Shown here: piece after piece, positions 32,408 through 41,056 of the stretch | Numbering within the stretch: the first letter of the stretch is position 1 | Layout: the number at the start of each line of letters is the position of its first letter | NCBI GenBank assembly: GCA_024642185.1 | Contig: JAHEBR010000002.1 | Coordinates: 1-42,564, forward strand | DNA: 42,564 nucleotides | Direction of reading: 5' to 3' | Origin: Marivivens sp. | GTDB lineage: Bacteria; Pseudomonadota; Alphaproteobacteria; Rhodobacterales; Rhodobacteraceae | Notes under the pieces: generated by a model | The model's database searches: none | The model's input: the letters and a program-made list of their open reading frames with translations, nothing else | What the model was told of the DNA's origin: nothing | Position numbers and translations under genes: made by a program

Positions 32408-33064
32408 ATGAGGGACGATCCCGCTCATCTGACGCCCGATCTTCTGTTGATGGCCTATGCCTCGGGCATCTTCCCGATGTCGGAGGGCCGGGACGATCCA
32501 GAGATCTTCTGGGTCGATCCGCGCCAACGTGGCATCATCCCTCTGGACGGTTTCCACATCTCCCGAAGCCTTGCGCGCAAGATCCGGCAGGAACCTTTCG
32601 GGATCACTTTTGATACCGATTTTGCCGGCGTGGTCGATGGCTGCGCCGATCGCCCAGAGACTTGGATCAATGGACCGATCCGCGCACTCTATCTGGCGCT
32701 CTTTGAGCGAGGGATTGCCCATTCCATCGAGGTATGGGACGGGGATGACCTTGTGGGCGGGGTCTATGGCGTTGCCCTTGCGGGCGCCTTCTTTGGCGAG
32801 AGCATGTTCTCGCGCCGGACTGACGCCTCGAAGATCGCCTTGGCCTATCTCATCGCGCGGCTGCGGATGGCAGGATTCGTGCTATTTGATACGCAGTTCC
32901 TGACCGATCATCTCAAGACGCTGGGGGCCCAAGAGATCCCGAGGGCAGAGTATCGCCGCCGGTTGAGCGATGCGCTTGTGATGAAAGCGGAGTTCAGCAC
33001 TGCGCCGGAGCCTAGGGCTCAGGACGTGCTGCAGCTCAGCATCCAGACGTCGTATCGCGGATGA
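32408..33064 (+). CDS. aat: Leucyl/phenylalanyl-tRNA--protein transferase
   Basis: 218 residues. It transfers Leu or Phe from aminoacyl-tRNA to N-terminal Lys or Arg of proteins, marking them for ClpS/ClpAP. Motifs: AYASGIFPMSEGRDDPEIFWVDP, RGIIPLDGFHISRSLARKIRQ, WINGPIRALYLALFERGIAHSIEVW and GGVYGVALAGAFFGESMFS. The gene is last in the accB-accC-aat run and overlaps the convergent DUF2155 gene by 46 bp. clpX and clpP lie nearby, but ClpS/ClpA are not in view. Confidence 0.96.
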   Translation: MRDDPAHLTPDLLLMAYASGIFPMSEGRDDPEIFWVDPRQRGIIPLDGFHISRSLARKIRQEPFGITFDTDFAGVVDGCADRPETWINGPIRALYLALFERGIAHSIEVWDGDDLVGGVYGVALAGAFFGESMFSRRTDASKIALAYLIARLRMAGFVLFDTQFLTDHLKTLGAQEIPRAEYRRRLSDALVMKAEFSTAPEPRAQDVLQLSIQTSYRG

Positions 33065-33468
33065 TCGAGCGCATTGAGCGCCGGGGCCGAGGCGATCATC
33101 CAGCCGGTGAAGATCGGCGTTGCGGCCCCATCATAGGCGATGGTCATCTCGCCGAAGGCATCGCCTGACGGGTTGTCTGTCGGGTAGCGGCAATCGCCGA
33201 GAGTGATCACAAGATGGCCGACCGTGGCGCTCTCGCCCGAGGTCAGAGTGAGGTCGGTTACAACGCCAGTGATCTTGTCGAGCACACGCAGGCGACCAGC
33301 AACACCTTGGCTTACGTGAATCTGTTGGGCGAGTTCCGGCCCCTGCTCGCCCAGAGCTTCAGATTCGGCGAGTGGTTCGAGCGGAGAGACTTCGATCGAC
33401 TCCTGTGCCCCTACGGCCGCCGCATTGAGGGCAAGAACCAGCCCGCAAGTCGCCGCGACGCGGATCAT
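33019..33468 (-). CDS. DUF2155 secreted protein
   Basis: 149 residues with a Sec signal peptide (TCGLVLALNAAAVGAQ). The mature domain is recognisable by VLDKITGVVTDLTLTSGES, GHLVITLGDCRYPTDNPSGDAF and FTGWMIASAPALNALDHPRYDVWMLSC, the DUF2155 pattern with two cysteines. Function is unknown; in alphaproteobacteria it is repeatedly found beside an MlaD-like protein and NDUFA12-like protein, as here. The start overlaps the MlaD-like stop (ATGA at 33465-33468), so the two are coupled. Likely periplasmic. Confidence 0.9.
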   Translation of the reverse strand: MIRVAATCGLVLALNAAAVGAQESIEVSPLEPLAESEALGEQGPELAQQIHVSQGVAGRLRVLDKITGVVTDLTLTSGESATVGHLVITLGDCRYPTDNPSGDAFGEMTIAYDGAATPIFTGWMIASAPALNALDHPRYDVWMLSCSTS

Positions 33469-33914
33469 TTATCCTCGCCGCCGGTGACGAATTTCAGGAG
33501 AAGCTGGACAACGCTGATCGAGCCTTGGGTGTCGAGGATCTGGGCGCCGTCCGCATAATTGTCGAACGAGCCACCGGGGACGATCTCGACGAAATTGCCA
33601 CCCAAAAGGCCTTCTGAAGAAACGATTGCAGTACTGTCGTCGGGAACGGGAATGCCTTCGGCAATAGTCAAAGTGGCCTCTGCGCGGAAGGTCTCGGGGT
33701 TGAGCGAAAGGGCGGTGACGGATCCGACCTTTACGCCGGACATTCGGATATCGGTGCCGACGGTCACGCCTTCGGCGGAGCGGAACTCGGCGGTCAGGTC
33801 ATAGCCGTCGCGCTCGGTGCTGAGGCCACTGACGCCCGCCGCATACCAAAGGAAGCCTGCCGCGACCGCGACGACCACGGCTCCGACAACGGTTTCGGTG
33901 ACATTCTCGCGCAT
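33465..33914 (-). CDS. MlaD/MCE-domain protein (lipid transport)
   Basis: 149 residues. One N-terminal membrane anchor (VVGAVVVAVAAGFLWYAAGV) and an MCE domain with YDLTAEFRSAEGVTVGTDIRMSGV-type start, VGSVTALSLNP and EGLLGGNFVEIVPGG. MlaD forms a hexameric periplasmic ring in the Mla phospholipid pathway; family length is typically 150-180. The ABC components (MlaE, MlaF) are not adjacent. The gene is between DUF2155 (coupled) and the NDUFA12-like gene. Confidence 0.92.
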   Translation of the reverse strand: MRENVTETVVGAVVVAVAAGFLWYAAGVSGLSTERDGYDLTAEFRSAEGVTVGTDIRMSGVKVGSVTALSLNPETFRAEATLTIAEGIPVPDDSTAIVSSEGLLGGNFVEIVPGGSFDNYADGAQILDTQGSISVVQLLLKFVTGGEDK

Positions 33915-33923
33915 CGGGCGCTC

Positions 33924-34310
33924 CTATTCGGGCTGCCAGGCCTCGTAGTCGCTGCGGGCCGCCGGGTTGGCGGTGCGGCGGATCGAGCCGGTGGGCGCAT
34001 AGGCCATGGCCGTGCCGGTCAGGTTTTCGACATGCGGCTTTTCCCAAGGCTTGTGCGCCATCGGGGTTTCGGTCGGCGGGGTGTCGAAGGTGCGGTGCAG
34101 CCAGCCGTGCCAATCGGCACCGATGCGGCTGCCTTCGATCTCGCCATTATAGATGACCCAGCGGCGCGCGTCGTCGCGGGTTTGGTAATAGACGTTGCCC
34201 TCGGCGTCTTGCCCGACCTTGACGCCCTTGCGCCAGGTGAAAAGCTGGGTGCCCAGTGTCTGCCCGTCCCACCAGGTAAAAAGCCGCTTGATCGTGTTCA
34301 GAAGGCCCAT
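33924..34310 (-). CDS. NDUFA12-like complex I accessory subunit
   Basis: 128 residues of the NDUFA12 (B17.2) family: LFTWWDGQTLGTQLFTW, VYYQTRDDARRWVIYNGEIEGSRI, WHGWLHRTFDTPPTE, KPWEKPHVENLTGT. It is an accessory subunit of respiratory complex I in alphaproteobacteria, inherited by mitochondria. ATG at 34310 has GGAGACG upstream; an in-frame ATG at 34340 lacks a site and would add ten residues. Grouped with the MlaD-like and DUF2155 genes, as is usual in the class. Confidence 0.94.
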   Translation of the reverse strand: MGLLNTIKRLFTWWDGQTLGTQLFTWRKGVKVGQDAEGNVYYQTRDDARRWVIYNGEIEGSRIGADWHGWLHRTFDTPPTETPMAHKPWEKPHVENLTGTAMAYAPTGSIRRTANPAARSDYEAWQPE

Positions 34311-34387
34311 GGATCGTCTCCGGTAATGCTGTTCTGTCATGCCCCAAAGCGGGGCAAAGGTCCAGAGGGGAGGGAGGCCTTCGGCAG

Positions 34388-34442
34388 GGGGGCGCTGCCC
34401 CCGCGCCTTGCGGCGCTCCCCCGGAGTATTTCAGGCCAAAAG
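34388..34442 (-). repeat. GC-rich palindromic intergenic repeat, copy 2
   Basis: Read on the minus strand: CTTTTGGCCTGAAATACTCC, then hairpins GCGCC/GGCGC (34403-34416) and GGGGGC-GCT-GCCCCC (34388-34402). It starts 5 bp after the ridA stop and matches the order of elements at 29912-29956. It may serve as the 3' end of the ridA transcript. Confidence 0.6.
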
Positions 34443-34446
34443 AAGA

Positions 34447-34836
34447 TCAGGCGGGGAGGCGGGCGGTGACTTCGATCTCGATCTTCATTTCCGGCTCTTG
34501 CAGGCCGGCGACGATCATCGTGGCCGCCGGGCGGGCGGTGGCGAAGGCCTCTGAGGTGAGGGGCCAGCAGGCGGGCCAATCGGCCTTGTCGGGCAGAATG
34601 TAGCGGACGCGGAGGACGTGATCGAGGCTGCTTCCGGCGTTGTGCAAGGCGCGGCCGATGGTGCCGAGCGCGTTGCGGCACTGGTCGGTGACATCCTCGG
34701 GCATGGTCATGGTGGCGTAGTCGTAGCCGGTGGTCCCGGCCACATAGACGAGACCATCGGCAACAACGGCGCGGGAATAGCCGATCCGGGCTTCGAAGGG
34801 GGATCCGGTCGAGATATGGCGGACCGGATCCTTCAT
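34447..34836 (-). CDS. ridA: RidA family enamine/imine deaminase
   Basis: 129 residues of the YjgF/RidA superfamily, a trimeric chorismate-mutase-like fold that hydrolyses reactive enamine intermediates. Motifs: PFEARIGYSRAVVADGLVYVAGTTG, DQCRNALGTIGRALHNAG, VLRVRYILPD, and ATMIVAGLQEPEMKIEIEVTA. The canonical RidA arginine is in a divergent context here (VRYIL), so it may be a RidA-like subgroup. It starts 1 bp after the clpX stop, so it is likely co-expressed with clpX. Confidence 0.88.
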   Translation of the reverse strand: MKDPVRHISTGSPFEARIGYSRAVVADGLVYVAGTTGYDYATMTMPEDVTDQCRNALGTIGRALHNAGSSLDHVLRVRYILPDKADWPACWPLTSEAFATARPAATMIVAGLQEPEMKIEIEVTARLPA

Positions 34837-34837
34837 T

Positions 34838-36109
34838 CTAGCTGGCGCTGGCGGTCGCGGGTTTTTTCGCGCCGTCGGCGTGGATCATCAAGGGCGTCGC
34901 GCCGGGGCCGACCGCCTCTTCGTTGACGACGACCTCGGTGACGGACTCCATCCCCGGAAGTTCGAACATGGTTTCAAGAAGGATGTCTTCCATGATCGAG
35001 CGCAGGCCGCGCGCGCCGGTTTTGCGCTCGATGGCGCGTTTGGCGATGGCTTTGAGTGCGTCGTCGGTGAAGGTCAGCTTGGTGTCTTCGATCTCGAAGA
35101 GGCGCTGGTATTGCTTGACCAGCGCGTTTTTCGGCTCGGTCAGGATCGTTACCAGCGCGGCTTCGTCAAGGTCGGTCAGGGTGGCGAGGACCGGCAGGCG
35201 GCCGACGAATTCAGGGATCAGGCCGAATTTCAGCAGATCTTCGGGCTCGAGCTCTTTGAAAATCTCGCCCACGCCGCGGTCTTCGGGATCGCGCACATCG
35301 GCACCGAAGCCCATGCCTGAGCCTTTGCCGCGCTGCGAGATGATCTTCTCGAGGCCCGAGAAGGCGCCGCCACAGATGAAGAGGATGTTGGTGGTATCGA
35401 CCTGCAGGAATTCCTGCTGGGGATGTTTGCGCCCGCCCTGCGGCGGCACGGAGGCCACGGTGCCTTCCATGATCTTCAAAAGCGCCTGTTGGACGCCCTC
35501 GCCCGAAACATCGCGGGTGATCGAGGGGTTGTCGGACTTGCGGGTGATCTTGTCGACCTCGTCGATATAGACGATGCCGCGCTGGGCGCGCTCGACGTTA
35601 TATTCGCTGGCCTGAAGGAGCTTGAGAATGATGTTCTCGACATCCTCGCCGACATAGCCCGCCTCGGTGAGGGTGGTCGCATCGGCCATAGTGAAGGGCA
35701 CATCGAGGATGCGGGCCAGCGTCTGTGCCAGCAGGGTCTTGCCGCAGCCCGTGGGGCCGATCAGCAGGATGTTGGATTTGGCGAGCTCGATATCGGCCGC
35801 TTTGGCCGAATGGTTAAGGCGCTTGTAATGGTTGTGGACCGCCACCGACAGGACGCGCTTGGCGTGCTGCTGGCCTATCACATAATCATCGAGGACGGCG
35901 CAGATTTCGCGCGGGGTCGGAACACCTTCGCCGGCTTTGAGGCCGGTCGATTTGGTTTCCTCGCGGATGATGTCCATGCACAATTCGACGCATTCGTCGC
36001 AGATAAACACGGTCGGGCCCGCGATCAGTTTGCGCACCTCGTGCTGGCTCTTGCCGCAAAAGCTGCAGTAGAGCGTGTTCTTGCTGTCGCCGCTTGTCGA
36101 ATTCGCCAT
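34838..36109 (-). CDS. clpX: ATP-dependent Clp protease ATP-binding subunit ClpX
   Basis: 423 residues. N-terminal C4 zinc domain (YCSFCGKSQHEVRKLI, FICDECVELC), AAA+ Walker A GPTGCGKTLLAQ, Walker B VYIDEVDKI, then GGAFSGLEKIISQRGKG and C-terminal RTGARGLRSIMEDILLET (sensor II region). It unfolds tagged proteins and feeds ClpP. clpP is the next gene upstream on the same strand, 116 bp away, the standard order clpP-clpX. That gap holds no obvious promoter. Confidence 0.98.
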   Translation of the reverse strand: MANSTSGDSKNTLYCSFCGKSQHEVRKLIAGPTVFICDECVELCMDIIREETKSTGLKAGEGVPTPREICAVLDDYVIGQQHAKRVLSVAVHNHYKRLNHSAKAADIELAKSNILLIGPTGCGKTLLAQTLARILDVPFTMADATTLTEAGYVGEDVENIILKLLQASEYNVERAQRGIVYIDEVDKITRKSDNPSITRDVSGEGVQQALLKIMEGTVASVPPQGGRKHPQQEFLQVDTTNILFICGGAFSGLEKIISQRGKGSGMGFGADVRDPEDRGVGEIFKELEPEDLLKFGLIPEFVGRLPVLATLTDLDEAALVTILTEPKNALVKQYQRLFEIEDTKLTFTDDALKAIAKRAIERKTGARGLRSIMEDILLETMFELPGMESVTEVVVNEEAVGPGATPLMIHADGAKKPATASAS

Positions 36110-36225
36110 GCTATTCCTCTCGGCGTTATGCCGCTTGCTGGTCGCTCACCCTACCCTTGGTCATAAAGACTAGGACAGGGTGAAAAGGTCTACAACGGCA
36201 AAAACGCCGCGCCGAAGTAGTCCGG

Positions 36226-36846
36226 CTATTCCGTGGCGGCAGGGCGACGGGTCAGAATCTCGTCGATCAGGCCCCACTCTTTCGCCTCTTCGGGCGACAT
36301 GAAGTTGTCGCGCTCGAGCGCGGCTTCGACCGCCTTAAGCTTCTGGCCGGTGTGTGTGACGTAGATCTCGTTCAGGCGCGTCTTGAGCTTTTGGGTTTCC
36401 TGCGCGTGGATCATGATGTCGGTCGCCTGGCCCTGATAGCCGCCCGAGGGCTGGTGCACCATGATCCGGCTGTTGGGCAGCGAAAAGCGCATGCCCGGCT
36501 CGCCTGCGGTCAGGAGAAGCGAGCCCATCGACGCGGCCTGGCCCACGCAGAGGGTCGAGACCTTGGGGCGGATGTATTGCATCGTGTCATAGATCGACAG
36601 GCCGGAGGTGACGACACCGCCGGGGCTGTTGATATACATCGAGATTTCCTTCTTCGGGTTCTCGGCCTCGAGGTGCAGAAGCTGCGCCACGACGAGCTGG
36701 CTCATGCCGTCGTGGACGGGGCCCGACACGAAGATGATGCGCTCTTTGAGAAGGCGCGAGAAGATGTCGTAGGCGCGCTCGCCGCGGGCTGTCTGTTCGA
36801 CAACCATGGGGACGAGGTTCATGTAGGTCTCGATCGGATCTTTCAT
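36226..36846 (-). CDS. clpP: ATP-dependent Clp protease proteolytic subunit ClpP
   Basis: 206 residues from the ATG at 36846, which has AGAAGG upstream; an in-frame ATG at 36888 would add 14 residues not typical of the family. The Ser-His-Asp triad is visible: S106 (GQAASMGS), H131 (MVHQPSGG) and D180 (ERDNFMSP). N-terminal short propeptide, then LKERIIFVSGPVHDGMS. Forms the double heptamer used by ClpX and ClpA. No clear heat-shock promoter is recognisable upstream. Confidence 0.98.
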   Translation of the reverse strand: MKDPIETYMNLVPMVVEQTARGERAYDIFSRLLKERIIFVSGPVHDGMSQLVVAQLLHLEAENPKKEISMYINSPGGVVTSGLSIYDTMQYIRPKVSTLCVGQAASMGSLLLTAGEPGMRFSLPNSRIMVHQPSGGYQGQATDIMIHAQETQKLKTRLNEIYVTHTGQKLKAVEAALERDNFMSPEEAKEWGLIDEILTRRPAATE

Positions 36847-36941
36847 CGGGTCAGCCTTCTGGAGCGGGACGCGTACGTCGATAAACACAATGTCTTGCTC
36901 GAGTCTTAGTGGTCCGCGGCGGGGGCTTCAAGGGCACCCGG

Positions 36942-37772
36942 CTATTCGGCGTCGGGGCTGCCTTGTGATCTGTCGAGGGTGACGTCGAGAGCGGCCCCGA
37001 GAAGAACCAGATACGCCGTAATATAGAACCACATCAAAAGAGCAACGACCGCACCGATCGATCCGTAAACCTGATTGTAGGATGCAAAATTGGTGAGATA
37101 GACAGCAAGCCCCTGCGAGGAGCCGAACCAGATCAGGATGGCAAAGACCGAGCCGGGGCTAAGCACTGGCCAGTTGGCGCCGCCGCCCGCGGGGCCAAAA
37201 CGGTAAAGCAGCCAAAGGCCGGAAAGAAGCAGCCCAATCGTGGCGAACCAGCGCACGATCTCCAGCGCCAGCGCGGAAGATCCAGCCACGCCAAAGGCCG
37301 AAAGAGCAATTGGTGCGACCACGACAAGAAGTAGAGCGGCAGCGGCCATGGCAATCAGAACCGAGGTGAGCGCCAAAGCTGTAAGCGCGTGCCAAAAGCC
37401 CCCTCTATTGGCGCGCCCGTGCACTGCTGTCAGGCCGGTCATCAGCGCCCCGACTCCAGCGCGGGCGGACCAAAGGGCGATGGCGATCGAAATCGCGGTG
37501 GTCCAGCCCAGCGTGCCGGACTGCGCCGACAGAAGGCGCGAAAGCTGATCTTCGAGCAGCAAGAATATTTGCTCGGGGATCAGTTCCTTCATCAAGGCAA
37601 GCTGGCTGTCGACAACTCCGGGGTCGGCAATGAGACCGAAGAGGGCGATGAGGGCGGCAAGGCCGGGGAAGAGGGAGAAAAGCGCATAGAAGGCCACCCC
37701 CGCCGCCGCGAGGCCAATATTGGCGCGGCCGGCGACAAGCCATGCCTCCCACAACAGTTTGACGATCCCCAT
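36942..37772 (-). CDS. YihY/BrkB family inner-membrane protein
   Basis: 276 residues, about six membrane helices. Family motifs: LAAAGVAFYALFSLFPGLAALIAL at the N terminus, WTTAISIAIALWSARAGVGALM in the middle, FGPAGGGANWPVLSPGSVFAI and SYNQVYGSIGAVVALLMWFYI near the C terminus. The molecular role is not established; old annotation as ribonuclease BN is wrong. ATG at 37772 is preceded by GGGGCAG. Divergent from phosphoglucomutase. Confidence 0.9.
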   Translation of the reverse strand: MGIVKLLWEAWLVAGRANIGLAAAGVAFYALFSLFPGLAALIALFGLIADPGVVDSQLALMKELIPEQIFLLLEDQLSRLLSAQSGTLGWTTAISIAIALWSARAGVGALMTGLTAVHGRANRGGFWHALTALALTSVLIAMAAAALLLVVVAPIALSAFGVAGSSALALEIVRWFATIGLLLSGLWLLYRFGPAGGGANWPVLSPGSVFAILIWFGSSQGLAVYLTNFASYNQVYGSIGAVVALLMWFYITAYLVLLGAALDVTLDRSQGSPDAE

Positions 37773-37925
37773 CTGCCGGTCTGCCCCATTGTTTGGAACG
37801 AGCCTGCCAGAGCTGGCGCCGCTTTGCCAGTTTCCCGTTCGGCGCAAGCTGGGTTGACATGGGCCGATTTGCAGCAGCCACTAGCAGAACAAGCTGTTGA
37901 ATTTCGTACCTGTGGCCTGAACCTC

Positions 37926-39557
37926 ATGCACCTTCAGACAATTCCGACCGATCCAATCGAGGGGCAGAAGCCGGGAACAAGCGGGCTTCGCAAGAAGACG
38001 CGGGTCTTTATGGGCCGGCACTACCTCGAGAACTATGTCCAGGCGATCTTCAACGCGATTGGCGGGGTGCAGGGCAAATCGCTCGTGATCGGTGGCGACG
38101 GGCGCTATTTCAACGACCGCGCCATTCAGGTGATCCTGCGGATGGCGGCGGCGAATGGCGCGGCGCGGGCGATTGTCGGGCAAGGCGGGATTCTCTCGAC
38201 CCCTGCTGCCTCGCACCTCATTCGCAAGCGCCACAGCGACGGCGGGCTGATCCTTTCGGCCAGCCACAATCCCGGCGGGCCGGACGAGGATTTCGGCCTG
38301 AAATACAATACGCCCAACGGCGGCCCCGCGCCGGAGCACGTTACCGACCGGGTTCACGCCGAGAGCCTGAGGCTCACAAGCTACCAGATCGTCGAGACCA
38401 GCGATGTCGATCTCGAAACTCTCGGTCAGACCGCTCTGGCCGGGATGATCGTCGAGATCGTCGATCCCGTGGCCGACTATGCGGCGCTGATGCAGCAGCT
38501 TTTCGATTTCGACGCGATCCGCGCGCTTTTCGCCGGCGGCTTCCGGATGCGCTTTGACGCGATGCACGCCGTGACCGGCCCCTATGCCAAGGCGATTCTG
38601 GAGGACGAACTGGGCGCGCCACGCGGGACTGTTGTCAACGGCACTCCCCTGCCCGACTTCGGCGGCGGCCACCCCGATCCCAACCCGATCTGGGCGAAAG
38701 ACCTCATGGATCTGATGTTGGGCCCCGAGGCCCCCGAATTCGGCGCCGCGAGCGACGGGGACGGCGATCGCAACATGATCGTCGGGCGCGGCTGCTATGT
38801 GACCCCGTCCGACAGCCTTGCCCTTTTGGCCGCACAGGCACATCTGGCGCCCGCTTATTCCGCAGGGCTCAAGGGCGTGGCGCGCTCGATGCCGACCTCG
38901 GCCGCGGTCGACCGCGTGGCCGCCTCGCTCGGGATCGCCTGCTACGAGACGCCCACGGGATGGAAATTCTTCGGCAACCTGCTCGATGCGGGCCGCGCCA
39001 CGATCTGCGGCGAGGAAAGCGCGGGAACCGGATCGGACCATGTGCGCGAGAAGGATGGCCTCTGGGCCGTGCTGCTGTGGCTGAATATCTTGGCGGTTTC
39101 GGGCAAGTCGGTGGCCGAGTTGATGGCCGAACATTGGGCCCGCTACGGTCGCAACTATTATTCCCGGCATGATTATGAGGGGATCCCCAAGGCCGACGCC
39201 GATGCGGTGATCAACCGCCTGAGGGCCGCCCTGCCCGCGCTTGCCGGCCAAACCTGCGCCGGGCTCGTTGTCACCTCTGCCGACGAGTTCGGCTATGAAG
39301 ACCCTGTCGACGGGTCGGTCTCGAACGGTCAGGGCATCCGGATTTCCTTTGAAGACGGACAAAGAGCCGTCTTTCGCCTCTCCGGCACAGGCACCGAGGG
39401 CGCCACGATTCGCGTCTACCTCGAGGCGCTCCGCACCGATCCGGGCCAGCTTACGCTTGATCCCGCCGTTGCGCTGGCACCTGTGGCACAGGCGGCGGAG
39501 GCGGTTTCCCGACTGGCCGAGATGACCGGACGGAACAGGCCCGACGTCGTCACCTGA
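37926..39557 (+). CDS. pgm: Phosphoglucomutase (alpha-D-glucose specific)
   Basis: 543 residues, matching the 546-residue bacterial Pgm. Catalytic phosphoserine loop ILSASHNPGG near residue 115, metal loop ASDGDGDRNMI, sugar-binding CGEESAGTGSDHVREKDG, and C-terminal phosphate-binding FRLSGTGTEGATIRVYLE. It interconverts glucose-1-phosphate and glucose-6-phosphate, connecting glycogen and sugar-nucleotide synthesis with central metabolism. ATG at 37926 gives the family N terminus; the ribosome site is weak. A TTGACA hexamer lies at 37854-37859 without a convincing -10 box. Confidence 0.96.
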   Translation: MHLQTIPTDPIEGQKPGTSGLRKKTRVFMGRHYLENYVQAIFNAIGGVQGKSLVIGGDGRYFNDRAIQVILRMAAANGAARAIVGQGGILSTPAASHLIRKRHSDGGLILSASHNPGGPDEDFGLKYNTPNGGPAPEHVTDRVHAESLRLTSYQIVETSDVDLETLGQTALAGMIVEIVDPVADYAALMQQLFDFDAIRALFAGGFRMRFDAMHAVTGPYAKAILEDELGAPRGTVVNGTPLPDFGGGHPDPNPIWAKDLMDLMLGPEAPEFGAASDGDGDRNMIVGRGCYVTPSDSLALLAAQAHLAPAYSAGLKGVARSMPTSAAVDRVAASLGIACYETPTGWKFFGNLLDAGRATICGEESAGTGSDHVREKDGLWAVLLWLNILAVSGKSVAELMAEHWARYGRNYYSRHDYEGIPKADADAVINRLRAALPALAGQTCAGLVVTSADEFGYEDPVDGSVSNGQGIRISFEDGQRAVFRLSGTGTEGATIRVYLEALRTDPGQLTLDPAVALAPVAQAAEAVSRLAEMTGRNRPDVVT

Positions 39558-39588
39558 TCCGTCATTCAATTTTTCTCTTGAATAAGGA

Positions 39589-39619
39589 TTGACAAGTCCC
39601 GCTTCGACTCTCATATACA
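39589..39619 (+). promoter_or_regulatory. Candidate promoter of the second sulfur locus
   Basis: Perfect TTGACA (39589-39594) and TATACA (39614-39619) with a long 19-bp spacer, about 100 bp before the Blh-like ATG. The 20-bp motif at 39617-39636 overlaps the -10 box, a good place for a repressor. Confidence 0.5.
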
Positions 39620-39636
39620 TTCCAAATTCAAAATGT
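39617..39636. promoter_or_regulatory. Candidate SqrR-like operator, locus 2
   Basis: ACATTCCAAATTCAAAATGT with inverted ends ACATT/AATGT. It shares 13 of 20 positions with 15162-15181 in the promoter of the SqrR-like gene. Both flank genes for sulfur handling. Assignment is inference. Confidence 0.4.
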
Positions 39637-39716
39637 GTTAGTAAAGAGTCGCCAAAACCTTCCCCGTACACCGGAACAGGCCCCGCCGCTCGACCCACAA
39701 AGGACTGGAGAGAACC

Positions 39717-40601
39717 ATGACCACCGATACCGCAAATTTCAGCGTCAAGCCGGACGTCACCGCCTTCTTTGACCCGGCGACCAACACCATCAGCTATGTC
39801 GTCAAGGATCCGAACTCGACCTCCTGCGCCGTGGTCGATTCGGTCATGGACATCGACTATTTCGCCGGCCGCATCACCTATGAGCACGCCGACGAGATCA
39901 TCGCCTTCATCCAGGAGCGCGGCCTCAAGCTCGAGTGGCTGATCGAGACCCACGTCCACGCCGACCACCTCTCGGCTGCGCCCTACATTCAGGAAAAGCT
40001 CGGCGGCAAGATCGGCGTTGGCGAGAACATCAAGGTTGTTCAGGATGTCTTCGGCAAGATCTTCAACGAAGGCACCGAGTTTCAGCGTGATGGCAGCCAG
40101 TTTGACCGCCTGTTCCAGGATGGCGACGAATACGAGATCGGCACCATGAAGGTCCGCGCGATCCACACCCCCGGCCACACCCCGGCCTGTATGACCCACG
40201 TTGTCGGCGACGCGGCCTTCGTTGGCGACACCCTCTTCATGCCCGATGGTGGCTCGGCCCGTGCCGACTTCCCCGGTGGCGATGCCGGTGTCCTTTACGA
40301 CTCGATCCAGACTGTTCTGGCCCTGCCCGACGAAACCCGCCTCTTCATGTGCCACGACTACGGCCCCAATGGCCGCGACATCGAATGGGAAACCTCGGTT
40401 GCCGCTGAGAAAGAGCACAACATTCACGTTGGCGCCGGCAAGTCCCGCGAAGAGTTCATCAAGTTCCGCACCGAACGCGACGCCCAGCTTGCCGTGCCGA
40501 AGCTGATCATCCCCTCGCTGCAGGTCAATATGCGCGCCGGTGAGATCCCGACCGATGCGAGCGGTCGTCCGATGCTCAAGGTTCCGGTCAACGGTCTCTG
40601 A
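39717..40601 (+). CDS. Metallo-beta-lactamase-fold persulfide dioxygenase-like protein (Blh/ETHE1 type)
   Basis: 294 residues. Metal ligands are visible: H79, H81, D83, H84 (THVHADH), H150-H154 region (HTPGHTP) and D171 (FVGDTLF), with CHDYGPNGR near the C terminus. The LSAAPYIQEKLGGKIGVG stretch is typical of the Blh group. ETHE1-like enzymes bind one iron and oxidise glutathione persulfide to sulfite; Blh proteins do similar work in sulfide detoxification under BigR. Here the next genes are a TIGR01244 protein and a SulP transporter, consistent with persulfide to sulfite/sulfate flow. Hydrolase activity cannot be excluded. Cytoplasmic, no signal peptide. Confidence 0.9.
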   Translation: MTTDTANFSVKPDVTAFFDPATNTISYVVKDPNSTSCAVVDSVMDIDYFAGRITYEHADEIIAFIQERGLKLEWLIETHVHADHLSAAPYIQEKLGGKIGVGENIKVVQDVFGKIFNEGTEFQRDGSQFDRLFQDGDEYEIGTMKVRAIHTPGHTPACMTHVVGDAAFVGDTLFMPDGGSARADFPGGDAGVLYDSIQTVLALPDETRLFMCHDYGPNGRDIEWETSVAAEKEHNIHVGAGKSREEFIKFRTERDAQLAVPKLIIPSLQVNMRAGEIPTDASGRPMLKVPVNGL

Positions 40602-40613
40602 GGAGAAGTCAGA

Positions 40614-41036
40614 ATGAAGACCCTGACTGAAAGCCTCACCGTCGCCCCGCAGATCAGCCCCGCCGATGTGGCGGGGATTGCGGAAGCGGGATACCGCGCG
40701 ATCATCTGCAACCGCCCTGACGGAGAGGCCGCCGACCAGCCTACCTTCGCCGAGATCGCCGCGGCAGCCCTGTCGGCCGGCATCGCCTGCCACAACCTGC
40801 CGATCGTTCCGGGTCAGCTGAGCGATGCCGATGCCGAAAGCTTCGGCAAGCTCCTCGAAGAGCTGCCCGGACCGGTTCTGGCGTTCTGCCGCACCGGCAC
40901 GCGCTCGACGACGCTCTGGTGCCTCGGCAAGGCCGGAACCGAGGAAACGGTGACAATCCTCGGCAAGGCCGCGAACGCGGGCTACGATCTGTCGGCCCTA
41001 ACCTCGCGGATCGAGGCCCTTGCCGCACAGCGCTAA
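40614..41036 (+). CDS. TIGR01244 / DUF442 family protein, second copy
   Basis: 140 residues, paralogue of the protein at 16283 (shared VAPQISPADV / SPQIDPADV, ICNRPD, GYD-SAL near the C terminus). The active loop is LAFCRTGTRSTTLW: Cys-x-x-Gly-x-Arg followed by Ser, whereas the first copy has Cys there. It starts 12 bp after the Blh-like gene with AGGAGAAG. In other bacteria this domain is fused to the N terminus of Blh, supporting joint action on a persulfide. Confidence 0.87.
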   Translation: MKTLTESLTVAPQISPADVAGIAEAGYRAIICNRPDGEAADQPTFAEIAAAALSAGIACHNLPIVPGQLSDADAESFGKLLEELPGPVLAFCRTGTRSTTLWCLGKAGTEETVTILGKAANAGYDLSALTSRIEALAAQR

Positions 41037-41056
41037 AACACGCCAAACTCCCTCAA

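Noticed and set aside
36110..36225. A promoter or heat-shock box between clpP and clpX
   Set aside because: Only a weak CACCCT/AGGGTG inverted pair (36147-36182) was seen; no credible -35/-10 or sigma-32 pattern.
37881..40793. Very long open frame (about 970 codons) on the minus strand opposite pgm and the Blh-like gene
   Set aside because: It mirrors two confidently identified plus-strand genes, has a composition typical of GC-rich antisense frames and no recognisable motifs.
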